From assembly GCA_963575745.1 (NCBI GenBank), contig CAUYUJ010016283.1, forward strand, positions 617,871 through 667,870: a stretch of 50,000 nt of DNA, written 5' to 3'. Below the pieces are notes generated by a model. That model did not search any database. It had not been told where the DNA came from and was given only the letters and a program-made list of their open reading frames with translations. The DNA comes from Prorocentrum cordatum. Its lineage: Eukaryota > Sar > Dinophyceae > Prorocentrales > Prorocentraceae. Both the position numbers and the translations under genes were made by a program. This document shows, in pieces, positions 31,689 to 41,688 of this stretch; the stretch's first letter is position 1, and each line of letters starts with the position of its first letter.

Positions 31689-32474
31689 TCAGCACAGCTG
31701 GCCTCGACCATCATCGAGAACCTCGCGCGCGCGGAACAGCCGACTGACCAAACCTCTGATGGCTCTTACAGCCGCGCGAATGGCAGGGCGCCGTTGTATC
31801 AGGAGCCGCAAACGGCCCTCAAAGATCAACGCAGGCGAGGCACCTCTAGGCACGGCAGCGGCTCTCCGTTGTGAGTGGGCGCGGACGAAACACTCAGGCA
31901 ACGCGCGCAGGATCGAGTCTTTGGGCTCGTCGGGCGCTCGGCCGTCTACACAGCAGAGAACTGGGAACGGGTCGGCGAAACCAAACGGGAATAGGGGAGC
32001 GGCCCAAGACGAAAAGAGCTCCAGGACTTTCGGGCAGCGCAGGTAGTGGCACTGGTCATCTGCGGCCCCCAGGCAACCGAGAGCGAGGGGTTTTGGCTGG
32101 GCGCGAAAACGGGCCGGCGCCCAAAGTCCCCGACAGAGAACCCGCAGGACAGCGACCACTAAAAACACCAAAACTGCATTAAAGACCGCGCGCATACGTC
32201 TAGCAAAAGGAGAGAACCAAGCAGAGGCAGGCGAGGGGAAGGGCATCCACTTCAGAACACGTCGCTCGATGTCGTCTCGAAGAGGGTCGGGGCCAACTCC
32301 TGCGAGGAGAGACGACGCCAACTTCGCTTGGGAGACCAAGTAGGGCGCCGTTGGGTTACTCGTTCGAGCCCGAGGGAGATGCTCGGCATAGTTCTCGGCC
32401 ACATACGACAGGAATGAGTTAGCGAACCAACCACGAGACAGCCGAGACGGATGCAAGCCATTGGAGTCCTGCAC
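31689..32474 (-). pseudogene. LINE C-terminal domain with Cys/His knuckle
   Basis: Open for about 261 codons, ending at 31689. It carries GCLGAADDQCHYLRCPKVLE; the C-x(7)-C-H-Y-x-R-C-P form matches the C-terminal zinc-knuckle signature (HYxRCP; 32031-32048) found after the RT in many non-LTR elements, where it helps RNA or target binding. Upstream is an arginine-rich helical stretch, and downstream RREALVF-like basic sequence. The first ATG-like start is irrelevant because this is the 3' part of a longer ORF. It overlaps the 27-bp repeat at 31701-31727. Confidence 0.7.
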
Positions 32475-32528
32475 AGTCCCGCCTAGACACCTCTGGCACT
32501 GACTCCATGCCCCTGAGTCCTGTGCTGT

Positions 32529-33662
32529 TCAGAACGCTGCAGCTTGGGATACACGGGACAGAGCCATACATTGAGCGTCGCACCCTGCACGCTTGAGAAA
32601 CTTCATCATTCCTTCAGTGAAACTGCACCTCGGTCCAGCATGAAGGATCTGAAGATCTGCAGCAGTTGGGGGGGGGGTCGGCCTATGAAACTGCAAAACA
32701 TAGCCCAGCACTGAGAAAGCCCGAAATTTGTGGGCAACAATGGACTCAGCTAGCCCAGCACCCACCATACGGACTTTGCAGACTCGGCGGAAGAATGCAC
32801 CCAGCTGCGCGGGACACGAGTGGAGGCGAGCATCGGGGCCCACGCCAAGGCGCCTGCACTACGTGACCACAGAGAAACGTTCGCAGCCTCGTCCCAGAGA
32901 TAGAAGCAACTGAAGGAAATTCTGGACTTGTTGCGGGCAGACCACTAGAAAAATGCAGTTCCCAAAATGCAACTCAAGCCCGATAGCCCCAGCTAGAAGA
33001 CAGAGATCATCAAGGAGCGGAGAGAAGTCGGTAAAGATACTGGCCAGCCAGAACCTCAAGTCATCGGCATATCCTGGAAGCCTGAAACCTATGGGACTCG
33101 CGGCGCTCAGCCAACGACACATTGGGTCAAGGGAGAGGGCAGACAGGATCATCGATGCAGGGCACCCCTGGCGAACGCCGCGCCCAAACGAGAACTGGGC
33201 CAACACGACACCGCAGAAGTGGACCAGGGCAGCGTTATCCTCATATAGGTTTGAAAAGAATGTCACGGCCCACCTCGGAATACACGTCTTACTGAGGACA
33301 AGCGGCGCGACAGTCGGTAAGGAGCTGGCTGCGCTGCTCCGTCTTGCCCCTCAAGGTGTACGCCTACCTAATATCCTTCTTACTCGATGATGTGATCCGA
33401 TATCGAGCGACCCGAGACACCACCAGTCTGACTGTCTAAGATAGGGCGCTGACCCAGCAGAGAGAGGCCGAGCAATAGCAAAGGTGGCCAACTTGCAGTC
33501 CGTGCAACCCATGGAGAGCGGACGAGTAATGGATGGTTTTCTAGCGGGCACCGCCGATGCGTCAGCGGGGTAATCCCCTTTGGCAAGGCAGACCATGAGC
33601 AGCCGATGGAAGTTGGCAGGGCGGGGTTCATCCGGACGAGCGATGCGACGCCGATAAAACAA
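32529..33662 (-). pseudogene. LINE reverse transcriptase domain
   Basis: Reads across at least three frames on the minus strand. First (33351-33662): CLAKGDYPADASAVP and then KPSITRPLSMGCTDCKL, the fingers region (LPKG...RPLS...D.K). Second (32859-33266): GRGVRQGCPASMILSALSLD (GVRQGC at 33162-33179) and GFRLPGYADDLRFWL, with the catalytic YADD intact at 33060-33071. Third (32529-32843): AHKFRAFSVLGYVLQFHRP, the thumb (N...LSY..Q). Motif A between the first two pieces is not clear. The enzyme would copy element RNA at the nicked target. Frame changes near 33340 and 32850 make this copy non-functional. Confidence 0.85.
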
Positions 33663-34360
33663 GTAAAGCTTCTAGTGAGCCCCTGGAATCTTCCAGCAGC
33701 TACACGGCACCCCATCGACACCCAGACAGAATCCCCCGCGGCATTCACCACAGCAGCAAGAGCTTCTTGATCAAGGATCCACTCCAGGCCAGGGTAGACG
33801 TCCGAAGCCTTCTGAATGAACGACCCCAGGAAGTCCCAGAGAGAGCGATCGGGTGCGACTGTAGCCAACACATCACCCCAATGACACGCAAGCTCATGCC
33901 CTTCGTGCTCAAGCGACGCACAAGGAACACCAGCGTGCTCATGTAGAATACTACCAAGGCGGAAAGTGGGGTTCAATGAGCACCAACGTTCTCGATCACG
34001 CTGCACACGCGCACGCCGTCGCCGCTACTCATGCTTGGGGATTGAGGTGGCCTGCTCAATCGCGATGTCTTCAGCATCCAAGAGAACGCTGTAAAACGAA
34101 GCAATGAGTGCGAAGAGGCCCGCATCGTCCAACAGAGCGCACGCGTCAACATCAAAGAAGTCAGAGAGAGCGGGGCAAGCACGCACAGCTCGGACAAGAA
34201 GATAGTGAGATGAAAGACCAGCTCGAAACGCACGAAGAGCCGACACACTCCAGTGAAGAAATTCGTGGGTCGTAGCGGCCTCTCTGCATCGCAAGACTTT
34301 CCAAAATCTAGACGGATGTCAACCTCCGCAAGCCTTTCAGCCAGCATAGACTGGCACTCA
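33663..34360 (-). pseudogene. LINE linker between endonuclease and RT
   Basis: Minus-strand frames 33380-34006 and 33973-34377 (and 34025-34294) fill the interval between EEP and RT. Recognisable only by position; LEWILDQEALAAVVNAAGDS and WSVSALRAFRAGLSSHYLLV look like normal helical protein sequence. Confidence 0.55.
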
Positions 34361-34373
34361 GATGTTCGAGGGA

Positions 34374-35330
34374 TCAAGGCAGGGATCGGGGCGGCCCAGG
34401 GCCAGGTCGAGGCTCAGGGGCAATCGCGGCAACGACGGGCACATGGTCCGAAGGATTCTTAAGGTTGGTAGGCATACCGATAGTAGAACCAGTGATCACG
34501 GAATCATTCAAGACAAACGGGCGCGCACTGATGTAGAACCGATCCAACCGAGCGGCCCCCACGATCTGCGTCCCCTGGCAAGCCCGACGAGTATCAAGAG
34601 GCTGGCACAGTTCTGTGAACGACCCAAAGCACCGATTCCACTCCCTAGCGCGGGCCGCGCCCCCACGAGCGAGGTGCCCGACTGAATCTGCAAGCGCCCC
34701 TCATCGCTGAACACAAAGTTGAAGTCCCCGAGGATAAGATTCGCGGCAAAAGAGGCAGAGAGGAGCGTCGACTGCTGATGGATCAACTGACAACGAAAGA
34801 GACCGACGCCGGCATCCACGCTCGGCAAGTGGACCACCGCAACCAAGGATCCCGAGAGGAACCCCGGCCCAGGACATAAGATATCTCTCCAGGAACCACC
34901 GCTCCATTGTGGAAATCGGCGAAACACCCAGCAACACGCTTCTGAGTACACAACTGGACCCCATGACCAGGAGTGTTCAGCGGGCGCGGGTTGAAGAAGA
35001 AACGACGCTTGGGGAATTCCTTCTGCAGACAGACCAGGCCCCCCCCCCATGGCAGTGAGATTCATGGACGCACGCGATCTGGCAACGCCCGAGAAAACCA
35101 AACAAAAGCTTCCAACGCTGACAAGACCGATGCCGCATACTGGAGACGCTGCCGAATACCCCCCCGGAGTTCCACGTCACCACAGACACCGATTTTGCAG
35201 GCAAGAATGGAAGGACTGAGTTCTGACTAATCCCCCTCAGTCTGCGCTGTGCCTCTACATAATCTCCTGCACTCAAGAGAGAAGCGATCTCGTGAGTGAT
35301 GGTACCCTCTCGCTCAGGCGTTGCTGTTGG
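34374..35330 (-). pseudogene. LINE EEP endonuclease domain
   Basis: Exonuclease-endonuclease-phosphatase fold in three frames on the minus strand. Frame 34977-35387 gives SVSVVTWNSGG (TWN at 35169-35177) and CQIACVHESHCHGGG (catalytic Glu codon at 35061-35063; usual form QETH). Frame 34508-35101 gives LILGDFNFVFSDEGR (GDFN at 34718-34729). Frame 34374-34562 gives ARLDRFYISARP and NPSDHVPVVAAI (SDH at 34443-34451). All metal-binding and catalytic landmarks of target-nicking endonucleases of non-LTR elements are present in order. Frame changes near 35080 and 34560 disrupt continuity. Confidence 0.85.
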
Positions 35331-35525
35331 CGAGTCTGCTGCTACCATGTCGCTAAAGACGCAACTCTTCGAATACCTTATCCACAATCTCCCGCGGTTT
35401 CGATTCCTCGACCTTCAGGGCCTTGAACGCCCGCGGAAACGAAGCGACTTGCGGCTTCGAGGCATCAACGCTTGGCTTATCGACCTGGCGGGTCGCACCT
35501 GTCTTCTCGTTTTCCATATATAATC

Positions 35526-35578
35526 ACACATATATATATATTCATACCTATATATATATATATATATACATACATACA

Positions 35579-35625
<47 letters not shown>
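35526..35625. repeat. (TA)n microsatellite within LINE
   Basis: TA and TACA units over about 100 bp, lying inside the ORF1 to endonuclease interval of the LINE. Confidence 0.95.
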
Positions 35626-35628
<3 letters not shown>

Positions 35629-36377
35629 ACTGGAACGAAGGCCCCGCTCGAGGTCGATGAGAGGTTCGAGAAGCTCCCCGATCCCACCGACGACATTAAA
35701 CTGCACATTGGCGGCCGGATCTCTGAGGGGCTTCAGACAGAGCAACACCTGACCGCGAGGGGTGCCGAAACCAAAGCCGTCGGGGGAGTTCGTCCCAAAG
35801 AATCCGAAAGTTTCCTGGACGCCCGACACCGAGGCAAAGGCAAAAACCACCTTCTTCGCAAAACTATGGGGAGTGACCTTCATCTGCTGCTGGACCTCGG
35901 CGGCCGCACAAGAGGAGAGAATCGCATCACCTGCCTTCTCAAGAATCTTCTTACAAACTCATCCTTGAAACCGACCACGATTGCTTTGAACTGGTTTGCC
36001 TCCAAGGAACTCTGGGGAGTTCTGGACATAATCGAAGTACCACCCACAAAACGAGTTGTCATACGATCTGGAGCAGAGCCCTCATACTCATCACGATTCA
36101 AACTTCCACCACTGCCTACATCACGACGGAGCTCAGCCAAGAGACGGTCATTCTCCTCCAATTTCTTCTGCACTGCTGCAATCTCCTGCTGAACTGACTT
36201 CATGACAAGACCCAACTCAGAGAATTGCGCACTGAGCTGGGCAAGGAGAGTCGTGTGGCCCTCAAGAGCCTTCGCCTGCGCCTTCTGGCCATCCTTGAGC
36301 TCGAGCATTCCTTTGACTAGCATCTCCACCTGAGCAATCAAACCCTTCACATGAGCGGCCACGTCGGCCTCTGGCAT
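35626..36377 (-). pseudogene. LINE ORF1-like coiled-coil segment
   Basis: The first in-frame ATG is at 36377. The frame upstream is open back to a TGA near 36460 but has no other ATG. MPEADVAAHVKGLIAQVEML, then long Leu/Glu/Gln/Lys heptad-like stretches (TTLLAQLSAQFSELGLVMKS, VQKKLEENDRLLAELRRDVG), indicate a coiled coil such as those that trimerise LINE ORF1 proteins. At about 35930-35960 the sense shifts to another frame (MKVTPHSFAKKVVFAFASVS, then GGIGELLEPLIDLERGLRSS), which a TA tract then interrupts. Beyond the tract, MENEKTGATRQVDKPSVDAS continues on the same strand (35370-35520). Confidence 0.7.
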
Positions 36378-36506
36378 CGCGGCGAGGACCGATCTGACCG
36401 AGGAGGGGTCAAGCAGGCAGTACGCAAGCAAAGCCAGCCTGAGCCATGCAACGGACAGGCCAAGCGAATCAATGATTCGCTGTCACCTTAGCTTCAAGGG
36501 GTTTCA

Positions 36507-36528
36507 CATGAGCCAAAATGGCTACGGA
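36507..36528 (-). other. Dinoflagellate spliced-leader relic
   Basis: The reverse complement starts TCCGTAGCCATTTTGGCTCA and ends TG. It matches the 22-nt dinoflagellate spliced-leader consensus (D, then CCGUAGCCAUUUUGGCUCAAG) at 21 of 22 positions; the one difference is T for A at position 21. In living cells this leader is added to the 5' end of nuclear mRNAs by trans-splicing. A genomic copy at the start of a sequence marks DNA made by reverse transcription of a trans-spliced RNA. Here it forms the 5' boundary of the LINE. Confidence 0.9.
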
Positions 36529-36534
36529 TAATTA

Positions 36535-36539
36535 TGAAA

Positions 36540-36572
<33 letters not shown>

Positions 36573-36689
36573 CTGATGGTGACAATGGTGACGATGGTGG
36601 TGATGATGATGATATGATGGTGAAGATGGTGGTGGTGATGATGATGATGATGATGCTGGTGGTGGTCATGATGATGGTGATGATAACGG

Positions 36690-36754
<65 letters not shown>

Positions 36755-36790
36755 GTGGTGATGCTGATGATGATAGTGGTGGTGGTGATG
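36535..36790. repeat. (GAT)n microsatellite next to spliced-leader relic
   Basis: Imperfect GAT/GGT units over about 255 bp, starting 7 bp beyond the 5' end of the leader copy. Confidence 0.95.
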
Positions 36791-36810
36791 GCGGGAGAAA
36801 AGGAATGAAA

Positions 36811-37002
36811 TCATTGGGCAGGTGAGGCGCTACGTCTCCTAACCTCTGCATTCTCCACCTTTTCAACCACCGCTTTCAAATCATCCGTGATAAGACAATC
36901 GTGCGGACACATGCATCTTGGTGCCCAGTCCGTGGCGTGGGGGTCGCGCACGAAGTTGCGCACATGCCTCTCCGCGGACTCGGCCTCCGCTGGCGTACCC
37001 AT
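36811..37002 (-). CDS. Small Cys-rich hypothetical protein, 63 aa
   Basis: Starts at ATG 37002, four codons after an in-frame TGA, and stops at 36811. The translation is acidic and helical (GTPAEAESAERHVRNFVRDP), then carries WAPRCMCPHDCLITDDLKAV with a compact C-x-C-x3-C cluster, then VVEKVENAEVRRRS. Composition is normal for protein and unlike the surrounding DNA. It lies just upstream of the GAT tract and the LINE's leader, on the same strand. I do not recognise the family. It might be an exon or a fragment of a larger repeated gene. Confidence 0.4.
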   Translation of the reverse strand: MGTPAEAESAERHVRNFVRDPHATDWAPRCMCPHDCLITDDLKAVVEKVENAEVRRRSASPAQ

Positions 37003-37369
37003 GCAAACGAGTCAAGCCCAAGCAACGGCTGGACCAGTGGCGCTGGGACCATGCTTCTGGAGATACTAAAAATTGATTCCCCCTCCAGCCCTCGCCAGCG
37101 CGCCCACCTCCCGACACATCTCCCTTCACCTTCTCTGGCCACACCTTGCTTCCTTCGTCCTCTCAAGCCCTGTGCCTCCCTGGAAAGCGGCGTGAATTTG
37201 GGCACCCCTCTTTCACCCCCCCAACGCTGGGATCCGCCCGGCGGCGGGAAGAGAGGCGCGGCGTGGAGAGGCGAGGCTCGACAGCAAAAAGCGAGCGGAA
37301 AGAAAGATACTTTCAAAACCAACCGTGAAGGGTCCCCAGACGAAAAGCATCCCGTGCAAATCCCAGCCG
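37003..37369. other. No recognisable gene
   Basis: Mixed sequence with overlapping frames on both strands and no motif seen. Confidence 0.35.
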
Positions 37370-38093
37370 GTCCCTGTCACGGATGCCGGAACTTCTGGGG
37401 GCTGCCTTCAGGGCCTTCAAGAGCGTCTCAAAAGGCCCCCAAGGCGGTCCAATAGGGCCCCGAGTCACTGGAAGTCGTTCCAAGATGCCGACGATAGCCT
37501 CCAGACGGCTTCGGCCGCCTCCAAGACGTCCAAAGATGCGTCTAATACCACTCCCAAGAAATCCCCTAGAGGCAAAATTAAAAGATTTGTCATTGGTTTT
37601 TGAAGGTTTCCAGGGTTCTCACCAAGATGTCCCACGAAGCTCCGAAGATCGCTCCAAGACGGCCTAAGAGTCCACCACGGTCCAAAAGGGTCCCAAGACG
37701 GCCCCAGAGGCCTCCAAGACGGACAGAAAGAGCCCCAGGACGGCCCCAAAAAGGGGCCCAGAAGGAGGAAGCCGAACGGGCATTTCGAGCCCTGGGCCTC
37801 AACAGGCGTCCAGGCTGCCCCAAACGGCCCCCAAGGGTCCAAGAAGCCCACAAGAGGCGCCAAGAGAGCCCCAAGAGGCATCCAAGGCGACCCCAGGAGG
37901 CCCCCAGGAGCCCCCCAAAACACAGTAGCCCCCGAGAACGCTCCGAAGAGACACCAAGAAGCATCCATGAGGACTTTCATCCACAAACGCAGCGGCGCCG
38001 ACCAGCAGCGCCTCATGGCCGACGATCGCGCATGCAAACGCCAACGATGGCGCAATACGGGCCGGCGGAATGAGCGAAGTGATTGAATAAAGA
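37370..38093 (+). repeat. Dispersed CCCCAAGAGG repeat, copy B
   Basis: Same structure as 10016-10768: an AAGA/GGCCCC array, a central segment starting TAGAGGCAAAATT near 37568, a second array, and a tail GGGCCGGCGGAATGAGCGAAG followed by TGATTGAATAAA. The last 36 bases differ from copy A by only a few substitutions, while the arrays differ more, as expected for tandem units that mutate quickly. Confidence 0.75.
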
Positions 38094-41000
38094 TCTATGC
38101 AAACCAAACATAAGGATGTAGCATAAGGGCGCCAGGCCCCTAGAACATGCCAAAGTGCCAGGACAGCCTGGGACCGAGGAAGCAGAACGCACTTCCAAAA
38201 TGCCCAGAATCGAAGGATGAAAGGGTACCTTGCATCAGATGATCATCCACGAGGCCAGTCTTGACTGTAAGCAGCACCACAACGCCATTGCATGAGATGC
38301 TGGCAACTTGGCTACAATACCGAGTCTGCGGGAACCCCAAGGCTCGTCCACCTCGCACGCACGTCGCCCTGCCAGCTGTGATCGTTCCGCCCGGCCGTAC
38401 TGCCCACCGTGATCGGGGTCTTCCTGTCGCCCTTTTCCCCCCACGTGCACCTACCTCTCCGATCCTAGGGGGAAGCGACAGGCAAGAGAGGGGATAAGGA
38501 GAAAAAAGGAAAAGGAAGACGCGATGAAAGTGAGGAGGAGAACGAATTAGTCGTTCGCAAAAACGAAATGTTTTGCCCCGCTTGCGCGGCGTCTCTTCCA
38601 CCGTCCTCCTGCCTTGCCTCTGCTGTTGTTTGCTCTCTCCCCGTCTTCCCCCGCAATCGCATGATCAAGCTGTCCGGGCCCCTGCGGGGCCCAGTGTTTT
38701 TTTTCGGAGTGGACCAGCCTTGCCAAAGCACGGGAGGCCTGCGCCCAGGGCGTCGCAGCTGCCATCGGTGCCACGGCGGCGCTGGAGCGGCGCGGCACAG
38801 CACGCCCTGCCCAGCGCGGGGAGTGGGTGGGCGAACGCCCAATGTGCTGCGATAGCGCCAAGCGCTGGCTCGCGGACGCATATGGCGAGTGGACTGGCGG
38901 GTGCTACCTGCACTATGCGGGCGAGCCTGGCAGCGAGAAGCGGCAGCAGCGCAGCGCGAGCGTGTCGGACGGTCACTTCTTTAGCGGCTGCGCCGCTGGA
39001 CTTGATTGCGCGCCGACGGCGAAGAGCACTGCCCAACAAGTAGTTCAACAAGAAATCTTGATCCAATAGATGACTACTGCTGTCCCTAGCGAGAGCATGA
39101 CCACAGCTGGGGAACGTTTCCTTTTCTGCTGCTGTCGAACCAGAAAGAGCTCCCACATGGGTCGGGCTCCAGATCACTGCCGCAATCGTTGAAATGTGGT
39201 TCCTGCTCCTGTGGACTACTCTTCCCCATGGCCTTGATATCCCCCAGCGTCTCGCCCATCTCCTGCTGGGCCTTTGTCGCTTTCGCTCGCGAGAGTCAGT
39301 TGAAAAGGAAGGGAGGCCCTGAGGTGATGGCGATGATGACGATGATAGGGACGGGGACCACTGGTCGAGGTCAGCGGTGGACGTCGCCTGATCAACGTGG
39401 ATGACGTAGACTTGCGCGCCATGGAAAGTGACTTTCTTGGTCGGCGGCGGTGATCCGTCCTGGCGAAGCGGAGGCTTTTCAATTTCCGCTCCGTCGTGGC
39501 TGTCATCGGCGGCTGGCTGGCGCTGTCGGCGGTGCTGGACGCAATCCCTCGCCCCTGCTCTCTTTTTGAATTGGTGCTGGACGCTGTGCAACTCTGCGCC
39601 GGCATGCTTGAGTTGCCAGGGGTCGACGAGGCTGACACGCTGTAAGAAATTGCCCACAAACTGTTCGCACGCTTCCCCTCCCTCCTCGACGCGCGTCGAA
39701 ATATGCGCGCCACGCACGCGCAGCGCGCGCTGCCATGGCAGGTTTGACACGGCTGCTCACCACATACAAACTCACAGTTGTCTGATCCGCCAACGATTCC
39801 CAGAGCGCACCCACGCACTCGAGCTGGCGGCCCCGAGTGCGACCTCAAGCGCTTCGCCCCCGCGAGAAGACCGCCCCGGGCAGGAACGCCGCACGCTTTA
39901 GCTCCCAGTCAAACGCCCCCTCCGAACTCCAATTGCTGCCCCACTATCCTGGGGGGATCTCCAGGGCCGCGCGCGCCTGCGGTCGCCGCCCTGGCTCCTG
40001 CAATAGGCATGGCCACCGATCCGCAGAGGCCGCGGTCGGGTCACATGAATAGCCTGAAGCACTGCGCAAGCGTCTGGCAACGCACGCCCCCGTTGGACTG
40101 GAAGCACAGAGCACGTTCTGGATGGAAAGAGATCGAATTTAGTCATCGTCATTCCACCGTTGGCAGACGTTCCCCGACCAAGAATATGTTCGGCGCGTTG
40201 CTTCGCGCTGGCGGTCCATCGGAAATCTCCCCAATTTTCCGCGGGCTCGCAGGGTCTGCTGCGGGCGGTCGCGCGGCCAACATGTCTGTTGGCTGCGAGA
40301 TCGGTGGCCCGTTGTTTTTCGTTTGCTGGATACTGGCCACCGTCTGCATCCAGCGGCGGCGTTTGTCAAGATTGTTGAGGCACCCCGACGCACGTCGGAA
40401 AAGGTCTCGACCGCCCTGCTGCCCGCCTGGAGTTCGCGCCACGTGAAGATCGGCATCATCCGATGTCCTGATCTCGACTTCTGGCACCCTATGGTTTTAG
40501 CGCCGCCCGGCCAGGTGACCTGGCCATCGGTGCCTCGAGCCAGCATGAGGCAGGGACGTCGGACCCCTCCTCCTCATCCAAGACTGGGGCAGGATGGGTG
40601 ATGAGGTCGCCCTCTCCGCTGGCTTTATGCACTATGGCTGCACGTCGTGCAGTCTGGGCCCCCTCCTCCGCCCCGCTGATCTTCCGCGGCTAATCCAACG
40701 TGGCCCAAGCTGTCTTGAATCCGCGCCGGCGCCCAACCTTACTCTGACGGTCGATGAGTTTCCTGCCTGCGAGGTTCCGGCGATCGCCGTTGTCAACCTG
40801 GCCCTGGCTTCCGAAAGCTCGCGGACACTTCGTGGTTGCACGTGTTGTTGTTAGTTGACCTCCACATTACCCCCCAAACCCCATGAAAAAATTGTTTATG
40901 CAATAGCAACAGATCTCGAAGTTGATGGGCGTCAGCGCCAGCCTCGGGGCCCATCCATGGGGCGCCGTCGGAGCCCTCACCCGGCGCAAGCTCTGTCGCG

Positions 41001-41190
41001 GCCATGTCGAATGCAACTTCCGTTTGCCCAGTGGCGACACGGAACGAATCCCCCCTGCCCCCTGGATGCTGCCCCGCACGAGATCGCGACGGGCGCTCCG
41101 CGTGAGATACTCGGACGAAGCTCGATCGCGTTCGGCGGTTTCTTCCGATTGACGGTTAAACTCGCCAATGGACTCATGGATGGCAGAGGC
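38094..41190. other. No confident gene
   Basis: Frames overlap on both strands. The least biased are minus 38665-39750 (361 codons; PPPTKKVTFHGAQVYVIHVD), plus 38827-39069 (RWLADAYGEWTGGCYLHYAG) and minus 40149-40487 (DLFRRASGCLNNLDKRRRWM). At about 40980-41045 the minus strand reads GGFVPCRHWANGSCIRHGRD then RAC, resembling part of a CCCH zinc finger. None is enough to name a gene. Confidence 0.25.
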
Positions 41191-41496
41191 GAGAAGTCAG
41201 CGTTGCTGCTGTCACCCGGCGCCGGGGGGGACGGCTGGGACGCCGCCTGTAACTGCCCGCCCCGGACGCGCGCGCCCATCGACGCCCAGGCATTGGAGCG
41301 ACCTGCCGTCGGAGATGGCGCGGGCAATTGCGACTCCAAGATTCGCCCCGTAAACTGCCGCTGAACTCACGCCGGGCGCAGTCGCAGAGCCCCCCCTGAG
41401 CTCCCGTCGGATTTCCCCAGGGCGCTGTCGCACGGCGCCCGACGCGGCCCACCGTCGACGCCGCCTCGCGAGAGCGCGCGGGATACATGCTCGCGC

Positions 41497-41688
41497 GCCG
41501 ACTCCGACAACGCCGCGCGCGCTGGCGTCGGAAGAATTGCGCGCGCCAGCGTCGAGTACGCCCGGCGCGCCGGCGCCGGCAGCGCCGCGCACGCCGGCCC
41601 CAGCAGCGCCGCGCGCGCCGATGTCGAACATGCCCCGGGCGCTGGCGTCGGCAGCGCCGCGCGCGCCCACGTCGCAAATGCCTTGCGC
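41497..41688 (-). repeat. In-frame 24-bp minisatellite (8-residue repeat)
   Basis: Eight consecutive 24-bp units on the minus strand translate in one frame as AQGICDVG, ARGAADAS, ARGMFDIG, ARGAAGAG, VRGAAGAG, APGVLDAG, ARNSSDAS, ARGVVGVG. There is no change of frame across the array. Positions 1, 2, 3, 7 and 8 are the most constant. The frame (41212-41769) is open around it. Confidence 0.75.

Larger units (their letters stand above)
31689..36528 (-). mobile_element. Non-LTR retrotransposon (EEP endonuclease + RT) with spliced leader at 5' end
   Basis: On the minus strand the order is: spliced-leader sequence (36507-36528), leader of about 130 bp, coiled-coil ORF1-like segment (36377 down to about 35630), endonuclease (about 35330-34370), RT (about 33650-32540) and a C-terminal domain with a Cys/His knuckle (to 31689). 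This is the standard layout of an apurinic-endonuclease-type LINE. Catalytic motifs survive (TWN, HESH, GDFN, SDH, YADD), but the reading frame shifts several times, so the copy cannot encode a continuous product as it stands. A TA-rich microsatellite of about 100 bp interrupts ORF1. No RNase H domain was seen, and the clade is not assigned. Confidence 0.85.
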
